This document shows positions 1-7,837 of a stretch of 64,000 bases of DNA, in pieces. The DNA comes from Serratia sp. FDAARGOS_506 (GTDB taxonomy: Bacteria > Pseudomonadota > Gammaproteobacteria > Enterobacterales > Enterobacteriaceae). The stretch spans positions 4,340,001-4,404,000 of the forward strand of contig NZ_CP033831.1 of assembly GCF_003812745.1 (NCBI RefSeq), read 5' to 3'. The notes under the pieces were generated by a model. That model was not told the origin of the DNA. It was given only the letters and a program-made list of their open reading frames with translations, and did no database searches. Made by a program: the position numbers and the translations under genes. Numbering within the stretch: position 1 is the first letter of the stretch; each line of letters begins with the position of its first letter.

Positions 1-390
1 GCCGCCGAGGGCGCCGAGGATAATGGCGCAGGTGGCCAGTTCGACCGTCGCCGGGAAGGTACGCAGCAGATCGCTCAATACCGGCTGGGCGGTGATGCGC
101 GAAATGCCCAAATCGCCGTGCGCCAGGTGCACCAAATAACGCCAAAACTGCACCGGCAACGGCTGATCCAACCCCAGCTCGTGCCGCACCTGCGCATAGG
201 TGGCTTCGCTCGCGTGATCGCCCGCCACCTGCAGCGCCGGATCGATCGGGGCCAGGTGCGACAGCATGAAGGTGAACAGCAATAGGCCAAGCAACGTTAA
301 CGCCAACGACAAGGCGCCGCCGAGCAGCCGCCCACCCCAGCGCCAATACCGCCGGGTAACCCCGGCGGAGGCCGACAGTTCGCCGGCCAT
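1..390 (-). CDS. Peptide-type ABC transporter permease (DppB-like), N-terminal part only
   Basis: Inner-membrane permease of a peptide/nickel-type ABC importer. The first 130 residues are present and the gene runs off the left edge. Residues about 22-42 form a hydrophobic first membrane span. The following periplasmic loop has the family pattern LGLDQPLPVQFWRYL then GDLGIS, typical of the first permease (DppB/OppB type). Its ATG shares one base with the stop of the upstream binding-protein gene (TAATG), so the two are translationally coupled in one operon. The substrate is not readable from this fragment. Confidence 0.85.
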   Translation of the reverse strand, partial: MAGELSASAGVTRRYWRWGGRLLGGALSLALTLLGLLLFTFMLSHLAPIDPALQVAGDHASEATYAQVRHELGLDQPLPVQFWRYLVHLAHGDLGISRITAQPVLSDLLRTFPATVELATCAIILGALGG

Positions 391-1958
391 TACTTACTGA
401 CCTTGCTGTAGAACACCATGTCAGGGTTGATGCCCTGCACATAGCCCTTGAGGTTGTCACGCACCGCAATCAGGCTGCGCGCCTGCAGACCGATAACGAA
501 CGGCGAGCTTTGCTGCACCTGTTTTTGCAGCTGCTGATAGTCGGCCACCCGTTTGGCGGTATCGTTTTCCGCGGTGGCGGCCAACGTCAGCTTGCTCAGC
601 GCCGGGATCTGCCAGTTGGCGCGCCAGGCCAGCGTCTTGCTGCCATCTTCCGGGTTGTAGGCGAAGGCTGCGGCGTTGGTGTTAGGATCGAAATAATCCG
701 GCCCCCAGGAAGTCAGCGTCGCATCGTAGTTAAGTGATTTCACCTTGGTGGAGACCTGTGAACTGATGCCAGGCACCAGTTCCACTTTCACGCCGCCCTG
801 GGCAAAACTGGCCTGCAGCGCCTGAGCGATATCCAGGTATGGCGGTTGGTTGTTGACGTCCAGACGGAAACTGACGTTGCTGAGCCCTGCCTTGGCCAGT
901 ATCTCTTTGGCTTTTTGCGGATTGAAACTATACGGCTGATCCTTGAGCGCACCCAGATAACCGTCCGGCAGGAACGCCTGATGGCTTTGGAACTGCCCTT
1001 TCAGCAAATCGTCGGCGATGCCTTTGTAATCGAACAGCCAGCGCGCCGCCTCCCAGAACGCCGGATTGCCAAGCGCCGGCGACGCCTTGGCGTTGAACTG
1101 CAGGAAATAAAGCGAGGCGTAAGGAATGGCCAGCGGTTTGACGCCCGGCTTGCCCTTCAAGGCCGCCATCTGGTCTGCTCCCAGGTTGCGCGCGATATCG
1201 GCATCGCCCTGCTCGATCAGCAAGCGGCGAGCAGCCGGATCGGGCACGTTTTTGATCAGGATGGTTTTCAGCGTCGGCGCCCCTTCCGGCGAGCCGGGGT
1301 TGGCGTCCAGCACTACCACTTCGTGTGGCACATAGGTACGGATTTTGTAAGGGCCGCTGCCGGCGGAGTGGCTGTTCAACCATTGGTGCCCCAGATCGTC
1401 GCCCTGCTGGTGCGCCAACGCCTCTTTGGCATCGACGATCGACGATACCGGCGCTGACAGCAGGCTGAGTACGAAGGCCGGGCTAACGTTTTCACTCCAG
1501 CTGATTTTTACCGTGTGATCATCCACCTTGCTCAGATGTTGCTCCACGTTCTTCGCGTTCCAGCCCAGCTGCGTCAGGATAAACGACGGCTCCAGATTCA
1601 GTTTCACCACCCTTGAAAGCGAGAAGATCACATCTTCAGGGCGCAGCGGATTGCCGCTGGCGAATTTGGCGTCCGGGCGCAGGCTGAAAGTCAGGCTGCG
1701 ATTGTCGGCACCGGCCTGCCAGCTGCTGGCCAATGTCGGTTTGAGATCGATAGGGTTGTGCGGATCAGACTGAATCAGACGCTGATACAGACTGTTGAAC
1801 GACTGCACCGTGGTTAACTCAAATCCCTGGGCCGGGTCAAAGCTGACCACGTCATCGATAGACTGCGCGATCACCAGCGTGTTGGCCGGCGTCGCCGCCT
1901 GCGCGTTAACGCTGGCCGCCACGGCTAAAAACAGCAAAGAAGGAACGAGCGCTTTCAT
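390..1958 (-). CDS. ABC transporter substrate-binding protein, peptide/nickel family (SBP_bac_5)
   Basis: Periplasmic solute-binding lipoprotein-free receptor of 522 residues, the usual size for the DppA/OppA family. A cleavable signal peptide is visible at residues 1-21 (hydrophobic core, then Ala-Gln-Ala). The mature part begins with an SBP_bac_5-like pattern (DDVVSFDPAQGFE, then LVQRL-like and LKPTLASSW segments) and keeps the SGPYKI motif near residue 200. GGAG lies about 8 bases before the ATG. It is first in an operon with the permease that overlaps its stop. The ligand is probably a peptide or related compound; specificity cannot be told. Confidence 0.88.
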   Translation of the reverse strand: MKALVPSLLFLAVAASVNAQAATPANTLVIAQSIDDVVSFDPAQGFELTTVQSFNSLYQRLIQSDPHNPIDLKPTLASSWQAGADNRSLTFSLRPDAKFASGNPLRPEDVIFSLSRVVKLNLEPSFILTQLGWNAKNVEQHLSKVDDHTVKISWSENVSPAFVLSLLSAPVSSIVDAKEALAHQQGDDLGHQWLNSHSAGSGPYKIRTYVPHEVVVLDANPGSPEGAPTLKTILIKNVPDPAARRLLIEQGDADIARNLGADQMAALKGKPGVKPLAIPYASLYFLQFNAKASPALGNPAFWEAARWLFDYKGIADDLLKGQFQSHQAFLPDGYLGALKDQPYSFNPQKAKEILAKAGLSNVSFRLDVNNQPPYLDIAQALQASFAQGGVKVELVPGISSQVSTKVKSLNYDATLTSWGPDYFDPNTNAAAFAYNPEDGSKTLAWRANWQIPALSKLTLAATAENDTAKRVADYQQLQKQVQQSSPFVIGLQARSLIAVRDNLKGYVQGINPDMVFYSKVSK

Positions 1959-2236
1959 CTGAAACTCTCCAAGCGGATGGAATTTATAATAATTTCGCGA
2001 GTGTATGCGAGCACGATCGGCAGCTGAAGGTACTTAAATCACTATAGATATTCTTTTTGTATATATAGATGGGGTTTTGATTATTAGAGAGAGTACTGCA
2101 CGCCAGATCGCACTCTCACAGCACCTGGCCGCAATGGATAACTGTTTTGCGGCGCAGTTCGCAGCGATGAAAGGCGGGGTTTGAGTCTGTTTCATTGGGT
2201 GATTAACGTGAGCTCGGTCACCCAAGGGACGGGAAA

Positions 2237-2587
2237 ATGGAAAACCATCCATCAGAAAATGGCGTCTCACACCGGCATGAGAGAGCGATAGAGCAAACAC
2301 TGGCAGACATGAACAGCGTCCTGCTTGAGTCGGATCTGTTTATGACTCGTCTGACGGTACAAGACCGGTGCTGGCAAAAAGGCAGAAAAAACGGGCATAC
2401 GTTAAATTGGCGCTCTCTTTCTAAATATCATGCCCAAACGCCGATGATTTTCGCTTTCGTCATCGGCAAATGGCCAGCCCGCTCAGCCGCGCCGGCTTTT
2501 GCCTGTGCCGTTATCTCCAGGCAGAGAACGTTATCGAACTTGTCGCGTTGGAGAATTTCTCCCTGCGTGAAGCGCAACATCCACTGA
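2237..2587 (+). CDS. Hypothetical protein, probable 5' part of a frameshifted gene
   Basis: I do not recognise this protein. From the ATG to about 2430 codon use looks coding (residues 1-67, charged, mostly helical). After about 2440 this frame becomes low-complexity Arg/Ala/Ser-rich, while the frame one base earlier becomes convincingly coding (see 2425-2766). The simplest reading is one ancestral gene of about 170 codons (2237-2766) that lost a single base near 2425-2440. A purine-rich stretch (AAGGGACGGGAAA) precedes the ATG. It may be a pseudogene, two genes, or a sequencing error; no known family was evident. Confidence 0.35.
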   Translation: MENHPSENGVSHRHERAIEQTLADMNSVLLESDLFMTRLTVQDRCWQKGRKNGHTLNWRSLSKYHAQTPMIFAFVIGKWPARSAAPAFACAVISRQRTLSNLSRWRISPCVKRNIH

Positions 2588-2766
2588 AAGGCAATATGCT
2601 GCGCAACTGCTTGCAGGTACTGTATCTGTATGGCCTGAACCTGCAAGAGCAGAGGCTGACGCCGGTGCCTCCGCCGGACATACTTATCAGCCACGCAATC
2701 AATCACCGCGTGTTGGCGCTGTATACTCGTCAGGCCGCCTTTGAGGTGACACCCCATGACATGTGA
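2425..2766 (+). CDS. Hypothetical protein, probable 3' part of the same broken gene
   Basis: This frame is open from 2425; the first in-frame ATG is at 2470 and has no clear ribosome-binding site. Codon choice (third-position G/C) and the regular hydrophobic pattern (VIELVALENFSLREAQ, then a Leu/Tyr-rich segment) support real coding. The sequence upstream of the 2470 ATG, in frame back to 2425, also looks coding, which argues that the true start lies in the other frame upstream. It overlaps the next gene by 11 bases. No family recognised. Confidence 0.45.
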   Translation: MSCPNADDFRFRHRQMASPLSRAGFCLCRYLQAENVIELVALENFSLREAQHPLKGNMLRNCLQVLYLYGLNLQEQRLTPVPPPDILISHAINHRVLALYTRQAAFEVTPHDM

Positions 2767-2980
2767 AACCAGCTTCAACGCACTGAAAAAGTATATACAA
2801 TCGCTGGAAAAGTACGGGGCCAAATGTGATGAGGTGCGTATAAATAACGAGCAGAAAGGAAGCCAAAATGGCAAAAAGGATCTGACCGACCCGCGTCCGC
2901 CCGAAGAACTCCCGGAATGGGAAGCCATCGGCCCGTTCAGAAAAAGTAAACGTCACCTGATCGAACGTACCGACGACTAA
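2756..2980 (+). CDS. Hypothetical small acidic/basic mixed protein (74 aa)
   Basis: Soluble protein of 74 residues with no signal peptide or membrane span. The N-terminal third is helical and Lys-rich, the middle is polar (NNEQKGSQNGKKD), then comes a Pro-rich DPRPPEELPEWE stretch and a basic tail. The ATG lies 11 bases inside the end of the preceding frame, so translation is probably coupled and the two are one transcription unit. Orphan in appearance; function unknown. No terminator is evident between its stop and the end of the convergent cbl gene. Confidence 0.5.
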   Translation: MTCETSFNALKKYIQSLEKYGAKCDEVRINNEQKGSQNGKKDLTDPRPPEELPEWEAIGPFRKSKRHLIERTDD

Positions 2981-3022
2981 TCCCCCTTCCCCGTGACAAT
3001 CCGGCGGGGCCCGGTTGTCTGA

Positions 3023-3976
3023 TTAAATCTGGTAGTCGATGGCCGCATCCAGCTGTGACGAGAACACCTTGTCCTTGATTTCGGTCAGCGACAGCGTCGG
3101 GTTGCACAGCTGGATAAAGCGCCAGGCATAGTTGCGCTGCAGCTGGCTGCGTTTCAGACCCAGCCATACCGTATTCGGTTCAAACAAGTGCTCGGCATTG
3201 AGGCTGACCAACCCGCGGTCACGCTCTTTTTCATACGACATGTCCGCCAGCACGCCCACGCCCAATCCCAGCTCGACGTAAGTTTTAATCACGTCGGAGT
3301 CCTGGGCGCTGAGCGCGATGTCCGGCGTCAGGCCCGCCGCTTTGAACGCCGCATCCAGCTTCGCGCGCCCGGTAATGCCCTGACGATAAGTGATCAACGG
3401 TAAGGTGCTGAGCATTTCCAGCGTCACCTGCGGCTGGCGCGTTAACTCGTGCCCTTCCGGCACCAGAATAGTGTGATGCCAGCGGTAATAAGGGAACGCG
3501 GCCAGCGATTCATCGCTCATCAGCCGTTCGCTGGCGATGCCGATATCGGCTTCGCCGGCGGCCAGCATCGAGACGATCTCCTCCGGGCTACCCTGATTGA
3601 GCACCACCCGCACCCGCGGGTAAAGCGCACGAAACTCTTTGATCACCCCCGGCAGGCTGTAGCGCGCCTGGGTATGCGTCGTCGCGATATGCAGCTGCCC
3701 CGAATCGTTGCTGCTGAAGACGTCTGCCAGGCGACGGATGTTATTGGCGTCGTTGAGAATACGTTCCGCTACCACCAGCAGCTCTTTGCCGGGTTCGGTC
3801 ATGCCCAGCAGCCGCTTACCGCGGCGAATGAATATTTCAATGCCCAGTTCTTCTTCCAGCTCGCGAATATGCCGACTTACGCCGGATTGCGAAGTAAATA
3901 AGGTATTGGCGACCTCGGTCAGGTTGTAGTTGCAGCGCGCCGATTCACGAATAATTTTTAATTGTTGAAAGTTCAT
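3023..3976 (-). CDS. cbl: LysR-type transcriptional activator Cbl (CysB family)
   Basis: Transcription factor of 317 residues (E. coli Cbl 316), of the CysB/Cbl branch that controls sulfate-starvation genes such as those for sulfonate and taurine use. The N-terminal winged HTH is at residues 1-60 (TSQSGVSRHIRELEEELG); the effector domain follows from about 90 with the CysB-like TTHTQARYSLP motif. An in-frame ATG 66 bases upstream exists, but GGGAGACGGG sits just before the chosen ATG and the start aligns with the family. It stands alone here. CysB itself is the alternative, but the length and C-terminus fit Cbl better. Confidence 0.82.
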   Translation of the reverse strand: MNFQQLKIIRESARCNYNLTEVANTLFTSQSGVSRHIRELEEELGIEIFIRRGKRLLGMTEPGKELLVVAERILNDANNIRRLADVFSSNDSGQLHIATTHTQARYSLPGVIKEFRALYPRVRVVLNQGSPEEIVSMLAAGEADIGIASERLMSDESLAAFPYYRWHHTILVPEGHELTRQPQVTLEMLSTLPLITYRQGITGRAKLDAAFKAAGLTPDIALSAQDSDVIKTYVELGLGVGVLADMSYEKERDRGLVSLNAEHLFEPNTVWLGLKRSQLQRNYAWRFIQLCNPTLSLTEIKDKVFSSQLDAAIDYQI

Positions 3977-4226
3977 CCCGTCTCCCTGTTTCTTGCGGTA
4001 GCGTCTGCCATTATTGATACGGAGTCCTGCGGGGCTGAACAAATAAGAAATAACCTTTAGTTATGCAATTTAATACTAAGTGAATTATTTAGCGTAACTC
4101 TCGGGTGGTGAAGACGCGGGGACATGATGAAAGGCTTTAAAAATAAAGAGATAAATAACCATACAGAGAAAGAGGTTTAAGTAATCATGCAGCATATAGT
4201 TATTAAATAGAGGTATTAGATATATT
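3977..4226. other. Intergenic AT-rich region between cbl and chaC
   Basis: AT-rich stretch upstream of cbl and downstream of chaC. It should hold the cbl promoter on the minus strand. I see no coding frame and no repeat apart from the chaC terminator at its left edge of the next segment. Confidence 0.5.
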
Positions 4227-4254
4227 AAAAAGGGCTCAGCGTGCTGAGCCCTTC
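4227..4254 (-). terminator. Rho-independent terminator of chaC
   Basis: Perfect 10-bp inverted repeat (AGGGCTCAGC / GCTGAGCCCT) with a very small loop, followed on the minus strand by a run of T. It lies 25 bases past the chaC stop. Confidence 0.85.
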
Positions 4255-4278
4255 ACTTTCTGCCAACCCGCAAACACC

Positions 4279-4974
4279 TCAGGCCGTGGCCTCCGCCCCG
4301 AAAGCGCCGGGGCGGTTCTGCTGCAACCATTGCTGTACGTAACGCACCAGATCGCCGATGCAATCATCCTGCATGCCGTGGTGCTTCAGTTCGTTATCCA
4401 ACGCAAACAGATATTGCGCGTTGGTGCCCAGCGGGCCGCTGGCGCTGGCGATCAATGGCGCGATCACTTGGTGGCTGGTGTCTGCCTCAAACAGGGGGTG
4501 CTGCGGGTTCATCACGAACACCAGCGCAGTGACAACCTCACCGCCCTCCAGCTGCAGCTCACACCAGGTCGGCACGTAACAATCGGTGATCATCTCGCGC
4601 TTCCACAGCAGCTCCAGCTCCTCGCGCAGCTTGCTTTCCGGCAAACGGAAAGCCAATCCGGTAGTCTGGCCACCCTCTTTCAGCGCCAGCATGCGCCCCG
4701 GCTGATGCAGCGTGCCACGCCCGGCGGTCAGGCGCATGCAGAACGCGCGGTGCCAGCCCTGCAGCAGGGCAGGCCGCACTTCTTCCGATTCAAAAACCGG
4801 ATTCCACATCAGCGAACCGTAACCGAATATCCAAACCGGGCTGTGATCCGGCCGACGCGATAACGTGCAATCCAACGAGGCTGCGCGCTGTTCAGGCGTC
4901 AGCAACAGCGACTCTTCAATAGCGCCGAATGCGGTTTTGCAATCCGCTTTTTGCAGAAAATCTCGCGTTAACAC
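4279..4974 (-). CDS. chaC: Glutathione-specific gamma-glutamylcyclotransferase ChaC
   Basis: Cytosolic enzyme that splits glutathione to 5-oxoproline and Cys-Gly. The gamma-glutamylcyclotransferase signature VWIFGYGSLMWNP is at about residues 47-59, with the ChaC-type TAGRGTLHQPGRMLALKEGG segment after it and the IAPLIASASGPLGTNAQYL block near the end. I chose a GTG start: it gives 231 residues, the same as E. coli ChaC, and GGGAGG lies 8 bases before it. A longer ATG start 45 bases upstream has no such site. The chaB gene lies upstream on the same strand, separated by about 250 AT-rich bases. Confidence 0.94.
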   Translation of the reverse strand: MLTRDFLQKADCKTAFGAIEESLLLTPEQRAASLDCTLSRRPDHSPVWIFGYGSLMWNPVFESEEVRPALLQGWHRAFCMRLTAGRGTLHQPGRMLALKEGGQTTGLAFRLPESKLREELELLWKREMITDCYVPTWCELQLEGGEVVTALVFVMNPQHPLFEADTSHQVIAPLIASASGPLGTNAQYLFALDNELKHHGMQDDCIGDLVRYVQQWLQQNRPGAFGAEATA

Positions 4975-5226
4975 TGTTACAACCTCCCGGGAATACGATT
5001 TCTCGTTCTCCCTCGCCACTGCTGAATCTTTGCAATTTTATTTTTGGCTACGGAATTTTATTAATTCAATAACCGCGCCTATTAACAATGACCATATTCT
5101 TTTCCCGCCGCGCAATCAAGTTGCAAAGCGGCGTTAAAGTGAAAAAGTATTTGTACTGAGCAGCAATAATATTAATTGCCGAGGTCAACATAACGTCTGC
5201 GCGATTTTTACCGGAGCACAAAGGCG

Positions 5227-5454
5227 TTACTTTTTGTGCCAACGCTCATCGTCGCCCTTGCGATAGCTTTGCTTGACCGCCGCCCAGGCCACCTTGTGCG
5301 CCGTCTCTTCCCGGCTGTCGTCACCGCGGCGGTCCTCAGGATCCTGATATTGTTGCCACGCGCTGTTGAACGCTTCCTTATAGATCGTCTGCGCATGGGC
5401 CGGCAGCACATGCTTCACATTGTCCGGCAAGTCGTTCGTGTCTTGATAGGGCAT
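5227..5454 (-). CDS. chaB: ChaB, putative cation transport regulator
   Basis: Small acidic protein of 75 residues that closely matches the ChaB family over its whole length (LPDNVKHVLPAHAQTIYKEAFNSAW, then EDRR, then EETAHKVAWAAVKQSY). Family members are annotated as regulators of the ChaA antiporter, but the biochemical role is poorly established. GGGAGG sits 5 bases before the ATG; the GTG codon immediately before it is too close to that site. In E. coli chaA, chaB and chaC are adjacent in order; here a siderophore-utilisation gene separates chaB from chaA. Confidence 0.93.
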   Translation of the reverse strand: MPYQDTNDLPDNVKHVLPAHAQTIYKEAFNSAWQQYQDPEDRRGDDSREETAHKVAWAAVKQSYRKGDDERWHKK

Positions 5455-5518
5455 CACGTCCTCCCGTGCGTATTGCGTGAACCTTAAGCCTAGCCCACAG
5501 GCGACTGCGCCTCAATGA

Positions 5519-5537
5519 GCAAACAATTCTCATTATC
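5519..5537. promoter_or_regulatory. Fur box upstream of the siderophore-interacting protein gene
   Basis: The minus-strand reading GATAATGAGAATTGTTTGC matches the 19-base Fur consensus GATAATGATAATCATTATC at 14 positions. It ends about 48 bases before the GTG start of the downstream flavoprotein, where Fur would cover the promoter and repress under iron-replete conditions. Confidence 0.75.
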
Positions 5538-5584
5538 AAACGGCATGATATACTCACCGCCAAACGAACTATAAGGAGATCCCC

Positions 5585-6403
5585 GTGACTACCGAAGCCC
5601 CTCGCTCACGCGCCCCCTACCTGATCGCCGTCAGCGCCGTACAGGACATGACGCCACACCTGCGCCGTATCACCTTTACCGCCCCCGATCTGCGCTACTA
5701 CCCGGCCAACGCCGCTGCTGCACACATCAAAGTATTTTTGCCGCTCGCCGGCCAAACCCAGCCGGATCTGCCGACGCTGACCGAAAACGGTCCACGGTGG
5801 GCGGCAGACGCGGTGCGTCCTATCGTACGCACCTATTCCATTCGCGCCGTGCGCCCGGAGCTGGCGGAGGTGGACATCGAGTTCGCGATTCACGATCACC
5901 GGGGCCCAGCGGTCGATTTTGCACGCCAGGCGAAAGCCGGCGATAAAATCGGCATCAGCAACCCAGGTGGCCCGAAACCTATGCTGCCGGCGGCCGATTT
6001 CTACTGCCTGGCGGGCGATCCTTCCTCACTGCCTGCGCTGGCCGCGCTGCTGGAGAACCTGCCGCCGCACAGCGCCGGGAGCGCTTTCGTCCGCGTCGAC
6101 AGCACCGCCGACGTGATTGATCTGAAGAAACCGGCCGGCGTTGAGGTGAATTGGATCGTTGGCGGCACGGAGAACACCGACGAACTGATCGCCCGTTTCC
6201 GCGCACAATCCCTGCCGCAGGGCGAAACGCACTTCTGGCTCGCCGGTGAAGATCGCCTGGTGGTAGAGCTGCGCCGCTACCTGCGTCGCGAACGCCAATG
6301 CGATCGTAATCGTCTTTATGCCGTACCTTACTGGCGTGAGGGACTAAATGAAGAGGGTTACCACAATAAACGGCATGAAATCATGGATAATATTGACGAT
6401 TAA
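5585..6403 (+). CDS. Siderophore-interacting protein (ViuB/YqjH-type NADPH-dependent ferric reductase)
   Basis: Cytosolic FAD enzyme of 272 residues that reduces ferric iron from imported siderophores. The FAD-binding domain covers about residues 10-125 with the flavin motif RTYSIR near 82 and the ferredoxin-reductase-like segment VDIEFAIHDHRGPAVDFA. The SIP C-terminal domain follows with FWLAGED near 217 and RYLRRER near 232. The GTG start is preceded at 6 bases by a strong AAGGAG. A Fur box lies upstream. It sits between chaB and chaA, an unusual place for it, so a local insertion is likely. Nothing indicates which siderophore. Confidence 0.92.
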   Translation: MTTEAPRSRAPYLIAVSAVQDMTPHLRRITFTAPDLRYYPANAAAAHIKVFLPLAGQTQPDLPTLTENGPRWAADAVRPIVRTYSIRAVRPELAEVDIEFAIHDHRGPAVDFARQAKAGDKIGISNPGGPKPMLPAADFYCLAGDPSSLPALAALLENLPPHSAGSAFVRVDSTADVIDLKKPAGVEVNWIVGGTENTDELIARFRAQSLPQGETHFWLAGEDRLVVELRRYLRRERQCDRNRLYAVPYWREGLNEEGYHNKRHEIMDNIDD

Positions 6404-6504
6404 CGACTGTATATTCCTTGATTAACCACGAACTAAACAAGTAAACACGACTTTTCTCAAATCTAACGTTAAAAATCGGCGTTATTGCGTAAAAGTAAGT
6501 AAAT

Positions 6505-6530
6505 AAAACCGCACCCCGTGCGGTTTTTTT
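6505..6530 (+). terminator. Rho-independent terminator after the siderophore-interacting protein gene
   Basis: ACCGCAC / GTGCGGT stem with a 3-base loop, followed by a T7 run; A residues on the left could also serve the opposite strand. About 100 bases past the stop codon. Confidence 0.85.
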
Positions 6531-6697
6531 GCTACCCTGATCACATAAAGCAAGCAATTGCTTTCTCAGATAAAAACAACATCACACCGGCGCCGCGGGT
6601 GTATCCTAATATAAAATACCTACTGGAAACGCAGAGTTGCCGTGCCACGGCGACCGGCGCTGACGGGCTACGCTGTTTGAGAAGGAGTGCCACCCTC

Positions 6698-7801
6698 ATG
6701 AAGTCGCAACACGATCCTGGCCGATCCACCAAGTCTCGCCACACCGAATACTCACTGATCTTCCCCATCGCCGCGCTGGTGGTGTTGAATTTATGGGGCA
6801 GCACCGATAACTTTCCGCTGATCGTTGGCATTAATATTCTCGCGCTGGTGGGTATCCTCAGCAGCGCCTTCAGCGTTGTGCGCCACGCCGACGTGCTGGC
6901 GCACCGTTTGGGGGAACCCTACGGCTCGCTGATCCTCAGCCTGTCGGTGGTGATCCTCGAGGTCAGCCTGATCTCGGCGCTGATGGCCACCGGTGACGCC
7001 GCGCCGGCGTTGATGCGCGACACGCTGTACTCCATCATCATGATCGTTTCCGCCGGCCTGGTCGGTTTCGCGCTGCTGCTCGGCGGGCGCAAGTTCGCCA
7101 CCCAGTACGTCAACCTGGGCGGCATCAAACAGTACCTGATGGCGATTTTCCCGCTGGCGGTGATCGTGCTGGTATTCCCGAGCGCGCTGCCGGGCGGCAA
7201 CTTCAGCACCGGGCAAGCGCTGCTGGTGGCACTGATCTCCGCCGCCATGTATGGCGTGTTCTTGGTGATCCAGACCAAAACTCACCAGAGCCTGTTCGTG
7301 TACGAGCATGAAGACGACGATGGCGACCCGCACCACGGCAAGCCCTCTTCGCACAGCAGCGCCTGGCATGCCGCCTGGCTCATCGTGCACCTGATCGCGG
7401 TTATCGCCGTCACCAAGTTCAACGCCAATCCGCTGGAAGGTCTGTTGACCAAAATGAATGCGCCGGCTCAGTTCACCGGCTTCCTGGTAGCGCTGCTGAT
7501 CCTGTCGCCTGAAGGGCTGGGGGCACTGCGCGCCGTGTTGAACAACCAGGTGCAACGCGCCATGAACCTGTTCTTCGGTTCGGTGCTGGCGACCATCTCC
7601 CTGACGGTTCCGGCGGTCACCATCATCGCCACCCTGACTGGACAGACGCTGATCTTCGGCCTGCAAACGCCGCATATCGTGGTGATGCTGACAGTGCTGC
7701 TGCTGTGCCAACTGTCGTTCTCGACCGGCCGCACCAACGTGCTGAACGGCACTGCCCACCTGGCGCTGTTCGCCGCCTATATGATGACTATCTTCGCCTG
7801 A
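6698..7801 (+). CDS. chaA: Sodium-potassium/proton antiporter ChaA
   Basis: Inner-membrane Ca2+/cation antiporter-superfamily protein of 367 residues (E. coli 366) that expels Na+, K+ or Ca2+ at alkaline pH in exchange for protons. Eleven or so membrane spans are visible. Each half carries the family's acidic alpha repeat (LGEPYGSLILSLSVVILEVSLI near 75; LILSPEGLGALRAVLNNQVQRAMN near 270). A central cytosolic acidic/His loop (YEHEDDDGD, near residue 206) separates the halves. The frame is open far upstream, but this ATG aligns with the family and has GGAG about 11 bases before it. Confidence 0.95.
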   Translation: MKSQHDPGRSTKSRHTEYSLIFPIAALVVLNLWGSTDNFPLIVGINILALVGILSSAFSVVRHADVLAHRLGEPYGSLILSLSVVILEVSLISALMATGDAAPALMRDTLYSIIMIVSAGLVGFALLLGGRKFATQYVNLGGIKQYLMAIFPLAVIVLVFPSALPGGNFSTGQALLVALISAAMYGVFLVIQTKTHQSLFVYEHEDDDGDPHHGKPSSHSSAWHAAWLIVHLIAVIAVTKFNANPLEGLLTKMNAPAQFTGFLVALLILSPEGLGALRAVLNNQVQRAMNLFFGSVLATISLTVPAVTIIATLTGQTLIFGLQTPHIVVMLTVLLLCQLSFSTGRTNVLNGTAHLALFAAYMMTIFA

Positions 7802-7803
7802 TC

Positions 7804-7830
7804 AAAAAGGGGCGCACACCGTGCGCCCCT
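7804..7830 (-). terminator. Terminator shared by convergent chaA and lpxO
   Basis: Ten-bp perfect stem (AGGGGCGCAC / GTGCGCCCCT) with a 3-base loop between convergent genes. T5 follows on the minus strand, so it serves lpxO best; the plus side lacks a long T run. Confidence 0.85.
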
Positions 7831-7837
7831 GTCTTCG

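Noticed and set aside
2428-2928. Minus-strand frame opposite the orphan genes
   Set aside because: The plus-strand frames have better codon use and a coupled start; the minus frame is Arg/Ser-rich.
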